NCBI RefSeq assembly: GCF_030813695.1
Contig: NZ_JAUSVA010000002.1
Coordinates: forward strand, 5,394,001 to 5,458,000
Origin: Kitasatospora herbaricolor
Lineage (GTDB): Bacteria; Actinomycetota; Actinomycetes; Streptomycetales; Streptomycetaceae
Length of the DNA: 64,000 bases
Direction: 5' to 3'
In this document: piece by piece, positions 1-7,593 of the stretch
Layout: each line of letters starts with the position of its first letter
Position numbering within the stretch: position 1 is the first letter of the stretch
The notes under the pieces: model-generated
Seen by the model: the letters and a program-made list of their open reading frames with translations, nothing else
What the model was told of the DNA's origin: nothing
Database searches by the model: none
Position numbers and translations under genes: made by a program

Positions 1-478
1 GCAGGGTGGCCAGCAGCGGGTGCGCCCCCGCGCGGGCCAGCCGGGCCAGCACCCGGTCGTAGCTGCCGCCGCCGCGGCCCAGCCGCAGGCCCCGACGGTC
101 CACCGCCAGACCCGGCAGCAGCACCACCGATGCCGCGGTCACCGCCTCCGGGCCCAGCCGCGGCCCGGTCGGCTCCAGCAGCCCGCGGGCCGCCGGGGCC
201 AGCCCGTCCGGGCCCTCGTAGCGGGCCCAGTCCAGGTCGTTGTCGGCCAGCAGGACGGGCAGCAGCACCCGCACCCCGCGCCCCGCCAGCGCGTCCAGCA
301 GCGGGCGCGTGCCCGGCTCGGCGCCCACCGAGACGTACGCGGCCACCGTCTGCCCCGGCTCGGCCAGCCCCGCCGCGTGGCCCGCCAGGGCGGCCGCAGC
401 CTCCTCCCGCGAGCGCGCCGATCCGGCCCGCCGTCGGGCGAGCAACCGTGTCCTCAGTTCCGCCTTCTCGTTGTGCAA
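1..478 (-). CDS. 5-formyltetrahydrofolate cyclo-ligase (partial, C-terminus outside window)
   Basis: This enzyme (5,10-methenyl-THF synthetase) converts 5-formyl-THF to 5,10-methenyl-THF with ATP in the cytosol. About 159 residues of the N-terminal part are visible. The signature GRGGGSYDRVL of the family (G-x-G-x-G-x-Y-D-R) lies close to the window edge and is preceded by LLPGLAVDRRGLRLGRG. The start is taken as TTG at 478 because a GGAGG at 488-484 sits 5 nt upstream; an in-frame GTG at 490 overlaps that ribosome-binding site. Divergent from the GGDEF-like gene. Family call is secure; the start is less so. Confidence 0.85.
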   Translation of the reverse strand, partial: MHNEKAELRTRLLARRRAGSARSREEAAAALAGHAAGLAEPGQTVAAYVSVGAEPGTRPLLDALAGRGVRVLLPVLLADNDLDWARYEGPDGLAPAARGLLEPTGPRLGPEAVTAASVVLLPGLAVDRRGLRLGRGGGSYDRVLARLARAGAHPLLATL

Positions 479-540
479 GGGATCCTCCACAGCTCTGTGC
501 CCGGTGACGGACAGAGCCTGACATGCGGAAGGCGCCCCGA

Positions 541-1545
541 ATGTCCACCGCGCTGCTGGTCCAGGCCATGGCCGTCCTGAGCGTCCCGGCGCTCGCCGGC
601 GCCACCCTGCTCGGGGTCCGGCTGCGCCGGGGTGACTCCGGCACGGCCCTGCGCGAGGCCGGCCTGCGCGGGCGGATCGCCGAACTGGAGGAGCGCTGCG
701 CCGAGCTGGAGCGCACCGCCTCCTGCGACCCGCTCACCGGGGCCTGGAACTACCGGCACCTGCAGCTCACCCTCGGCCGGGAGATCGAGCGGGCCCGCCG
801 CGCCGACCAGCGGGCCGACCGGCTGGACCAACCGCACCCGCTGGCCGTGCTGATGCTGGAGATCTCCGGCTTCGACGCGATCATCGCCGAGCAGGGCCGG
901 GGCCGGGGCAACGCCATGCTCCGCGACCTCGTCCAGCGCCTGGGCATGGAGATCCGCCGCTCGGACACCCTCGGCCGCTACGGCGGCCAGGAGTTCCTGG
1001 TGCTGCTGCCCGACACCGGCGTCGAGGGCGCCGTGCAGGTGGCGGAGCGGCTGGTCTGGTCGGTGCGCCGGCACCGCCTGCTGGACTGGTCCTCGGGCCC
1101 CCGCGAGCCGCGCCCCGCCGACGGCAACGGCCTGACCGCCGCCGTCGGCATCGCCGTCCTCCCCCGGGACGGCGCCCACGCCGCCCTGCTGCTGCGGGCC
1201 GCCGACCGGGCGCTCACCGAGGCCAAGCAGGCCGGCGGCGACTGCTGGCGCGGGGCCGGCCCGCCGCGCCCCGCGGTGGCGCCCCCGGTGCCCGGGGCCC
1301 CCGCGGCCCGGACCGCTGCTGCTGCCGCCGCCGACGGCAACGGCAACGGCCCGGACCGGCGCGGCCGGCCGGCGCCCGGGGAACCCGCGCCGGACCGCCC
1401 CGGGCACTCCCGCCCGGAGGCGGTGCACGACCGGTCGTCCGATCCGGGTAGCCTGTCGCCCAGTAACGGAGAGGGGACCCTCACCCCCGCCGTCGATCCG
1501 GCCCCGCCGAGTGCTGTCGCCGCAGGCCGCGACCGTTGTTCATAG
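541..1545 (+). CDS. GGDEF-domain protein with degenerate GGQEF active site
   Basis: A 334-residue protein with an N-terminal hydrophobic segment (about residues 4-26), a short coiled-coil-like stretch (43-60, rich in E/R/L) and a GGDEF-type domain beginning at DPLTGAWNYR (63-72). The family converts two GTP to cyclic di-GMP. Here the signature is GGQEF (148-152), so the third-position acid used in catalysis and metal binding is Gln; activity is doubtful and a GTP-sensing or structural role is possible. The C-terminal ~100 residues are Pro/Ala-rich low complexity. The start at 541 has GGAAGG 8 nt upstream, which favours it over ATG at 523. Confidence 0.75.
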   Translation: MSTALLVQAMAVLSVPALAGATLLGVRLRRGDSGTALREAGLRGRIAELEERCAELERTASCDPLTGAWNYRHLQLTLGREIERARRADQRADRLDQPHPLAVLMLEISGFDAIIAEQGRGRGNAMLRDLVQRLGMEIRRSDTLGRYGGQEFLVLLPDTGVEGAVQVAERLVWSVRRHRLLDWSSGPREPRPADGNGLTAAVGIAVLPRDGAHAALLLRAADRALTEAKQAGGDCWRGAGPPRPAVAPPVPGAPAARTAAAAAADGNGNGPDRRGRPAPGEPAPDRPGHSRPEAVHDRSSDPGSLSPSNGEGTLTPAVDPAPPSAVAAGRDRCS

Positions 1546-1598
1546 CGGCTTCATCCTGCTCACAGCCCGGTCTAAACACGCCTTAGTAAGGTAAACGA

Positions 1599-2516
1599 AT
1601 GACGACGACCTCCCGCACTCCTGTGACCAAGGCCGTGGTGCCCGCAGCCGGTCTGGGGACCCGGTTCCTGCCCGCCACCAAGGCCACGCCGAAGGAGATG
1701 CTGCCGGTCGTGGACAAGCCGGCCATCCAGTACGTCGTGGAGGAGGCCTCCGCCGCCGGCCTCTCCGACATACTGATGGTCACCGGCCGCAACAAGCGCG
1801 CTCTTGAGGACCACTTCGACCGCGCCTACGAGCTGGAGGAGCTGCTCGTCCGCAAGGGCGACCAGGACCGCCTGCGCCGGGTCCGCGAGTCGGTCGAGCT
1901 GGCCAACATGCACTACGTCCGCCAGGGGGACCCGAAGGGTCTCGGGCACGCCGTTCTGGTCGCCGAACAGCACGTCGCAGGCCAGCCGTTCGCCGTCCTG
2001 CTCGGCGACGACCTGATCGACCCGCGCGACCCGCTGCTCTCCCGCATGATCGAGGTCCAGCAGGAGCTCGGCGGGTCCGTGGTCGCGCTGATGGAGGTGC
2101 TGCCCTCGCAGATCCACCTCTACGGCTGCGCCGCGGTCAAGGCCAACGGGTTCGGCGACGACGTCTTCCGGGTGACCGACCTGGTCGAGAAGCCGGACAC
2201 CGCCGACGCGCCCTCCAACTACGCCGTGATCGGCCGCTACATCCTGGACCCGGCGGTCTTCGACGTCCTGCGCGACACCCCGCCCGGCCGCGGCGGCGAG
2301 ATCCAGCTGACCGACGCCCTGCGCGTGCTCGCCGGCCATGAGGAGGAGGCCGGCGGCCCGGTCCACGGTGTGCTCTTCAAGGGCCGCCGCTACGACACCG
2401 GCGACCGTGCGGACTACCTGCGCGCTATCGTCCGACTGGCGTCCGAGCGCGAGGACCTCGGCCCGGAATTCCGTTCCTGGCTGAAGGAGTTCGTCCGCGA
2501 CGAGATGCAGGACTGA
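1599..2516 (+). CDS. galU: UTP--glucose-1-phosphate uridylyltransferase GalU
   Basis: Makes UDP-glucose from UTP and glucose-1-phosphate, feeding envelope polysaccharide and trehalose synthesis. The 305-residue length is normal. The nucleotide-binding signature AAGLGTRFLPATKATPKEM (15-33) is intact, as is the later VEKP loop after DLVEK. The gene is followed 25 nt later by the moeA-like gene, suggesting one transcript. The upstream 53 nt is comparatively AT-rich and may hold a promoter. The galU-moeA-GNAT-sepX linkage resembles the corynebacterial glp locus. Confidence 0.95.
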   Translation: MTTTSRTPVTKAVVPAAGLGTRFLPATKATPKEMLPVVDKPAIQYVVEEASAAGLSDILMVTGRNKRALEDHFDRAYELEELLVRKGDQDRLRRVRESVELANMHYVRQGDPKGLGHAVLVAEQHVAGQPFAVLLGDDLIDPRDPLLSRMIEVQQELGGSVVALMEVLPSQIHLYGCAAVKANGFGDDVFRVTDLVEKPDTADAPSNYAVIGRYILDPAVFDVLRDTPPGRGGEIQLTDALRVLAGHEEEAGGPVHGVLFKGRRYDTGDRADYLRAIVRLASEREDLGPEFRSWLKEFVRDEMQD

Positions 2517-2541
2517 ACCGACGACTGAGAGCGAGAGAGCG

Positions 2542-3885
2542 ATGACCGGGCCCACGGAGCGCACCACCGACCCCGCAGCCTGCTGCGACGGCACCGCGGA
2601 CCAGGCATCGCCCGTCCCCGCCCCCAGGATGTGGACGGTGGACGAACACCTCGCGGACGTCCTGTCCGGCGTCACCGTGCTGCCCGCGATCGACCTGCAG
2701 CTGCTCGACGCCCAGGGCTGCCGGCTCGACGAGGACGTGGTCGCCACCGGTGACCTGCCGCCCTTCGACAACAGCTCGATGGACGGCTACGCGGTCCGTA
2801 CCGCCGACACGGCCGGCGCCACGGGGGAGTACCCCTCGGTGCTGGCCGTGGTCGGCGACATCGCGGCCGGCGCCGGGGACCTGCCGAAGGTGGGGCCCGG
2901 CCAGGCCGCCCGGATCATGACCGGCGCACCGATGCCCCCCGGCGCCGAGGCCGTCGCACCGGTCGAGTGGACCGACGGCGGCACCGGCACCGGCCACCCC
3001 GCCGAGGCGATGACCGCCCCGGTCGCGGACGAGGAGGTCCGGGTGCTGCGCCCGGTCCCGGCCGGCGCCCACATCCGCCGCCGGGGCAGCGACATCGCCA
3101 CCGGCGACCGGATCCTCGACGCCGGAACCCTGCTCGGCCCCACCCAGCTCGGCCTGCTCGCGGCGGTCGGCCGGGGCAGCGTGCGGGTCCGCCCGCGCCC
3201 GCGCGTGGTGGTCCTCTCCACCGGCAGCGAGCTGGTCCAGCCCGGTGAGCCGGTCGGCCCCGGGCAGATCTGCGACTCCAACAGCTTCACCCTCACCGCC
3301 GCGGCCCGGGACGCCGGCGCCATCGCCTACCGCGTCGGCGGCGTGCCCGACGACGCGGCGGTGCTGCGCGCCGTGCTGGAGGACCAGCTCGGCCGGGCCG
3401 ACCTCATCGTCACCAGCGGCGGCGTCAGTGTCGGCGCCTACGACGTGGTCAAGGAGGCGCTCCAGGGCGGCGAGGGCAGCGTGGACTTCCGGAAGCTGCG
3501 GATGCAGCCCGGCAAGCCGCAGGGCTTCGGCATGATCGGCGGCCCGGCCGGCGTCCCCCTGCTGGCCCTGCCCGGCAACCCGGTCAGCTCCTACATCTCC
3601 TTCGAGCTGTTCGTCCGCCCGGTCATCCGGACCATGCTCGGCGCTCCCGACGTGCACCGACCGGTGGTCCGCGCGCTCTGCCCGGTCGAGCTGCGCTCGC
3701 CCGCCGGCCGCCGGCAGTTCCTGCGCGGCCGGTACACCCCGGACGGCCGGGTCGAGCCGGTCGGCGGCGAGGGCTCGCACCTGGTCGGCGCGCTGGCCAG
3801 GGCGAACTGCCTGATCACCGTCCCCGAGGAGGTCACCGTGCTCGCGGCCGGCACCGAGGTCGACGTCGTCCTGCTCACCGCCTGA
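2542..3885 (+). CDS. moeA: Gephyrin-like molybdopterin molybdotransferase MoeA (Glp-type)
   Basis: MoeA inserts molybdate into adenylated molybdopterin. The 447-residue protein has the conserved MoeA N-terminal motif DNSSMDGYAV (76-85), the MoCF-binding core TSGGVSVGAYDVV and the ALPGNPVSS segment near the C-terminal domain. Its setting (galU upstream, moaC and mogA downstream, sepX at the end of the cluster) supports both cofactor synthesis and orthology to corynebacterial Glp, a MoeA-like protein that binds FtsZ and a membrane receptor. Which role dominates cannot be told from the sequence. A gap of about 186 nt follows before moaC. Confidence 0.9.
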   Translation: MTGPTERTTDPAACCDGTADQASPVPAPRMWTVDEHLADVLSGVTVLPAIDLQLLDAQGCRLDEDVVATGDLPPFDNSSMDGYAVRTADTAGATGEYPSVLAVVGDIAAGAGDLPKVGPGQAARIMTGAPMPPGAEAVAPVEWTDGGTGTGHPAEAMTAPVADEEVRVLRPVPAGAHIRRRGSDIATGDRILDAGTLLGPTQLGLLAAVGRGSVRVRPRPRVVVLSTGSELVQPGEPVGPGQICDSNSFTLTAAARDAGAIAYRVGGVPDDAAVLRAVLEDQLGRADLIVTSGGVSVGAYDVVKEALQGGEGSVDFRKLRMQPGKPQGFGMIGGPAGVPLLALPGNPVSSYISFELFVRPVIRTMLGAPDVHRPVVRALCPVELRSPAGRRQFLRGRYTPDGRVEPVGGEGSHLVGALARANCLITVPEEVTVLAAGTEVDVVLLTA

Positions 3886-4071
3886 CGGCCGCGGCCGGCC
3901 CGGGGGCGGGCCGGGCGTCCCCGGGCCGGGCGGGCCGTCGGCCGGTGGGCCGCGCCCGCGACGCCCGCGCCGACCGGGCGACAACACAGCTCACCCGTCG
4001 GCCCGTCCCACCCGGCGGGCGGCCCTGGGGGTACGGTAGCGCGGTATTCGACCCGTCCTCCTGGAGCACCC

Positions 4072-4587
4072 GTGACGACCACACCACCCGGCGACCGCCT
4101 CACCCACGTCGACGACAGCGGCGCGGCCCGCATGGTCGACGTCTCCGAGAAGGCGACCACCGTGCGTACGGCGGTCGCCGCCGGACGGGTACGGGTCTCC
4201 CCCCGGGTCGTCGAACTGCTGCGCGGCGAGGGCGTGCCCAAGGGCGACGCCCTCGCGGTGGCCAGGATCGCCGGCATCATGGGGGCCAAGAAGACCCCCG
4301 AGCTGATCCCGCTCTGCCACCCGATCGCGATCTCCGGCGTCAAGGTCGACCTCACCGTCACCGACGAGGCGGTCGAGATCACCGCCACCGTGAGGACCGC
4401 CGACCGCACCGGCGTCGAGATGGAGGCCCTCACCGCCGTGGCGGTCGCCGGGCTCGCCGTCATCGACATGGTCAAGGCCGTCGACAAGGGTGCCTCCGTC
4501 GAGCACGTCCGGGTGCTCAGCAAGACCGGCGGCAAGAGCGGCGACTGGCACTCCGGTGAACGGCCCGCCCCGGCGAGCACCTCATGA
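4072..4587 (+). CDS. moaC: Cyclic pyranopterin monophosphate synthase MoaC
   Basis: Catalyses the second step of molybdenum cofactor synthesis, forming cyclic pyranopterin monophosphate from the MoaA product. The 171-residue protein carries LCHPI (81-85), GVEMEAL (114-120) and the catalytic DMVKAVDK stretch (132-139). The GTG start lies after CTCCTGGAGCACCC, with GGAG upstream. It overlaps mogA by 4 nt (ATGA), implying translational coupling. No moaA is in this window, so the first step must be encoded elsewhere. Confidence 0.93.
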   Translation: MTTTPPGDRLTHVDDSGAARMVDVSEKATTVRTAVAAGRVRVSPRVVELLRGEGVPKGDALAVARIAGIMGAKKTPELIPLCHPIAISGVKVDLTVTDEAVEITATVRTADRTGVEMEALTAVAVAGLAVIDMVKAVDKGASVEHVRVLSKTGGKSGDWHSGERPAPASTS

Positions 4588-5120
4588 GGGCGCTCGCCGT
4601 CACCGTGTCCAACCGCGCCTCGGCCGGCGTGTACGAGGACAAGGGCGGCCCCCTGCTGGTGGCCGGCCTGCGGGCGATGGGCTTCGAGGCGGACGGCCCG
4701 CGGGTCGTGCCCGACGGCGACCCGGTCGAGGCCGTCCTGCGGGAGGCCGTCGCGGCCGGCTACGACGTGGTGCTGACCACCGGCGGTACCGGCATCTCGC
4801 CGATGGACCTCACCCCCGAGATGACCGCCCGGGTCCTCGACCGGCAGATCCCCGGCATCCCCGAGGCCGTCCGGGCGTACGGCCGGGAGAAGGTCCCCAC
4901 CTCGGCGCTGTCCCGGGGCCTCGCGGGCCTGGCCGGACGCACCCTGATCGTCAATCTGCCGGGCTCCACCGGCGGCGTGAAGGACGGCCTGGCCGTCCTG
5001 GCACCGCTGCTCCCGCACGCCGTCGACCAGCTCGCGGGCGGCGACCACCCCCGCCCCGACGCCGCCGGTGCCCGGCCCGCCTCCGGCGCGTCCGACGCCG
5101 CGGACGGGAGCGCGCACTGA
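4584..5120 (+). CDS. mogA: MogA/MoaB-family molybdopterin adenylyltransferase
   Basis: This 178-residue protein is expected to adenylate molybdopterin before molybdate insertion by MoeA. The MoCF-binding signature TTGGTGISPMDLTPE (65-79) and the NLPGSTGGVKD motif near residue 125 are present. The last ~20 residues are Ala/Asp-rich and non-conserved. The start overlaps the moaC stop, and the stop overlaps the proposed CTG start of the following acetyltransferase, so all three are probably co-translated. MogA and MoaB cannot be separated confidently by eye. Confidence 0.88.
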   Translation: MRALAVTVSNRASAGVYEDKGGPLLVAGLRAMGFEADGPRVVPDGDPVEAVLREAVAAGYDVVLTTGGTGISPMDLTPEMTARVLDRQIPGIPEAVRAYGREKVPTSALSRGLAGLAGRTLIVNLPGSTGGVKDGLAVLAPLLPHAVDQLAGGDHPRPDAAGARPASGASDAADGSAH

Positions 5121-5743
5121 ACGCCGGCTGGCCGGTCGAACTCCACGAGGGGGACGTCACGCTGCGCCCGATCAGGGCGCGTGACCAGCGGGACTGGCAG
5201 GAGGTCAGTCGTCGCAACCGGGACTGGCTGCGCCGCTGGGAGGCGACCGTCCCGCCGTCCCCGGCCGGGCGGCCCGCCGGACCGCGTCCCACCTACCGGC
5301 AGATGGTGCGTTACCTGCGCGGGGAGGCCTCCGCCGGGCGGATGCTGCCCTTCGTGGTGCTCCACCAGGGTCAGCTGGCCGGCCAGCTGACCGTGGGCGG
5401 CATCACCTGGGGCTCGATGTGCTCGGCGAATGTCGGCTACTGGATCGACGAGGCGGTGGCCGGACGGGGCATCATGCCGACGGCGGTCGCGCTTTCGGTG
5501 GAGCACTGTTTCGAGGTGCTGGGGCTGCACCGGATCGAGGTGTGCATCAGGCCGGAGAACATGCCGAGCCGCCGGGTGGTGGAAAAGCTGGGGTTCCGTT
5601 CGGAGGGAATGCGTCCCCGGTATCTCCACATCGACGGCGACTGGCGGGACCACCTGGTCTACGCGCTGACCGCCGAGGAGGTGCCGGAGGGCATGCTGGA
5701 GCGCTGGCGGGCGATCAGGTCCGGCCGTGAAGCTGGGAATTGA
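5117..5743 (+). CDS. GNAT-family N-acetyltransferase (RimJ/RimL-like), probable CTG start
   Basis: A RimJ/RimL-type GNAT: LRPIRARDQRDW near the N-terminus, the VGYWIDEAVAGRGIMPTAV acetyl-CoA loop and the ENMPSRRVVEKLGF segment typical of ribosomal-protein or peptide acetyltransferases. No ATG, GTG or TTG lies in frame before the conserved N-terminal region. The best start is CTG at 5117, with GGGAG at 5106-5110 six nt upstream, overlapping the mogA stop as CTGA. In corynebacteria a rimJ-like gene sits between glp and its receptor gene, which this order repeats. Substrate unknown. Confidence 0.8.
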   Translation: MNAGWPVELHEGDVTLRPIRARDQRDWQEVSRRNRDWLRRWEATVPPSPAGRPAGPRPTYRQMVRYLRGEASAGRMLPFVVLHQGQLAGQLTVGGITWGSMCSANVGYWIDEAVAGRGIMPTAVALSVEHCFEVLGLHRIEVCIRPENMPSRRVVEKLGFRSEGMRPRYLHIDGDWRDHLVYALTAEEVPEGMLERWRAIRSGREAGN

Positions 5744-5893
5744 ATATATGTTCGAAAATAATATCGATATGGCATCGCTGCCCTCACGGACGGGCACAAA
5801 TACCGGCAAAATAGTCGGAGAATCAGCTTGATCACACGACACGCCGTGCCAAATTGCTGCCAGGCCTTCCCCGACGCCCGTACGGTGTGAAAC
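5744..5893 (+). promoter_or_regulatory. AT-rich putative promoter region of sepX
   Basis: This 150-nt gap is strikingly AT-rich for the window (5741-5780 is mainly A/T) and directly precedes sepX. It probably carries promoter or regulator sites that let sepX be expressed separately from the galU-mog block. No -10/-35 pair or operator could be assigned with confidence. Confidence 0.4.
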
Positions 5894-7231
5894 GTGAGCA
5901 GTAGCGGCCTTATCTACGCGGTCATCGTAGGGGCCTGGGCCGCCTATCTGGTGCCGATGTGGCTCCGCAGGCAGGACGAACTCAACGAGGCGCGCCCGAC
6001 GGAACGCTTCAGTACCGCCATCCGCCTGCTGGCCGGGCGTTCGGCGATGGAGCGGCGGGCATCCCGGGTCCTTGGCGACGACGTGCGCGACGACGTGCGC
6101 GACGAGCGGAGCACGGACGACCGGACCGGCGACGACCCGGGTGCCGACGGGCGGTCCGGCGACGAGCCGACCGACGACGACGAACCGGTCGACGGCGGAC
6201 GGTCCGAGGGCGACCGGCCCGGGAACGTCCGGCCCGAAGACGACCGCCCGGTTGGCGGGCGGCCCGCCCCCGCCGACCGGGCGGCCCCCGGCATGCCCGC
6301 AGGACGGATCCCGGCACCGGCGGCCAAGGGGCACGCCCCCCGGAACGTCGAGCGCCCGTCGGAGCGCCGGCTCGGGGCCGAGCGCCGGGCCCGGCTGCTG
6401 GCCCGGCGGCGGCGGATGGTCACGGTGCTCTTCCTGGCCTTCGCGCTGGGGGCGGTCGCCGCGGCGGTCCTCGGACTGGCCTTCCTCTGGGCCCCGGCCC
6501 TGCCGGCCGCCCTCCTGACCCTCTACATCGGCCACCTGCGCAAGCTGGAACGCCAGCGCTTCGAGGTCAAGATCGACCGGGACCGCGCGGCGCAGGCGGC
6601 GGAACGCCTGCGGCAGCGGGAGAACCGGCGGGCCGAGGCCGGCCGCGCGGACTCCACCCGTCCCGACGCCGGGCACCCTGACATCGGACGGCAGGACATC
6701 GGGCGCCAGGACATCGGGCGTCCCGAGCAGGGGCGCCAGGAACACGGACAGCGGGAGCAGGTGCAGCGCGACCACCGGCCGCCGGCCGGTGCCCGCGCCG
6801 ACGAGGCCCGGGCGGAGCGTGCGGCGGACTCCCCCCGGGAGGCCCCGCACGACGCGGCGCACGCCGCCGACCGCGGCCGCCCGCACCTGCGGATCGCCGC
6901 CGACCCGGCCCCGCACGACGTCCGGCCGACCACGGCGGCCTCCGCCCTGGTCGAGGCGACCGACCACGAGGAGTGGGTGGACGGCATCCGCGAGCGCGGC
7001 GCGGCGGGACCCGACTCCTGGGAGCCCGTCCCCGTCCCGCTGCCGACCTACGTCACCGCACCGGTCGCCCCCCGGGTCACCCGCGACCTCGACCTCGGCG
7101 CCCCCGGCACCTGGACCGCCGGACGCCCGGCCGAGCCCCGCAGCACCCCGCTCTTCGACCAGTACGCCGAGCCGCCCGCCGCACCCGCGGAGGACGGCTA
7201 CGACACCCGCCCCCGGGCCGCCAACGAATGA
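5894..7231 (+). CDS. sepX: SepX/Glpr-like divisome membrane protein
   Basis: The 445-residue protein starts SSSGLIYAVIVGAWAAYLVP (one N-terminal membrane helix, about 5-22) followed by MWLRRQDE, which I recognise from SepX of Streptomyces, a membrane protein needed for sporulation septation and hyphal cross-walls; its corynebacterial counterpart Glpr is the receptor of the MoeA-like Glp. Two further membrane helices lie at about 175-215. Between and after them are long charged, disordered stretches with short repeats (DDVRD; DIGRQ/DIGRP). The GTG start follows GGTGTGAAAC, with little Shine-Dalgarno sequence. The cluster context strongly supports the call. Confidence 0.82.
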   Translation: MSSSGLIYAVIVGAWAAYLVPMWLRRQDELNEARPTERFSTAIRLLAGRSAMERRASRVLGDDVRDDVRDERSTDDRTGDDPGADGRSGDEPTDDDEPVDGGRSEGDRPGNVRPEDDRPVGGRPAPADRAAPGMPAGRIPAPAAKGHAPRNVERPSERRLGAERRARLLARRRRMVTVLFLAFALGAVAAAVLGLAFLWAPALPAALLTLYIGHLRKLERQRFEVKIDRDRAAQAAERLRQRENRRAEAGRADSTRPDAGHPDIGRQDIGRQDIGRPEQGRQEHGQREQVQRDHRPPAGARADEARAERAADSPREAPHDAAHAADRGRPHLRIAADPAPHDVRPTTAASALVEATDHEEWVDGIRERGAAGPDSWEPVPVPLPTYVTAPVAPRVTRDLDLGAPGTWTAGRPAEPRSTPLFDQYAEPPAAPAEDGYDTRPRAANE

Positions 7232-7239
7232 CCCCGTCC

Positions 7240-7268
7240 GGAGCGCCCCCGCCCCACCAGGGCGCTCC
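7240..7268. terminator. Rho-independent-type hairpin after sepX
   Basis: Perfect 9-bp inverted repeat GGAGCGCCC (7240-7248) / GGGCGCTCC (7260-7268) eight nt after the sepX stop. There is no T-tract, as is usual in streptomycetes. A second 8-bp hairpin (GGAGGTGG 7273-7280 / CCACCTCC 7288-7295) follows before the tRNA. Confidence 0.6.
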
Positions 7269-7321
7269 GGCCGGAGGTGGTCACGAGCCACCTCCGAAAG
7301 GTGCTAAAGTTTCTTCTCGTT

Positions 7322-7397
<76 letters not shown>

Positions 7398-7403
7398 CAA
7401 TGT

Positions 7404-7439
7404 CAAAGGCCCTCCCGGGATCATCCGGGAGGGCCTTTG
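7404..7439. terminator. Terminator of tRNA-Ala
   Basis: A 15-bp perfect inverted repeat: 7404-7418 (CAAAGGCCCTCCCGG) pairs with 7425-7439 around the loop GATCAT. It starts 8 nt after the tRNA and ends in TTTG. Confidence 0.85.
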
Positions 7440-7593
7440 AGCGTTTGTGGCGCAGTGAAGGACAGCAACTGCTCCGGGGGCCCGGGAGCTTCAGCGGTGA
7501 GTGGCGGCGTGGTGAGGCCGTCGCAGCCCCGTTGCTCCGGGGCGGCTCGGAGCTGCCCGTGCTGCGGATCCGGCCACCCGGTCATCCGGTTGC

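Noticed and set aside
4760..7291. 843-codon minus-strand open frame across mogA, GNAT and sepX
   Set aside because: Composition of a GC shadow, and it conflicts with well-supported genes.
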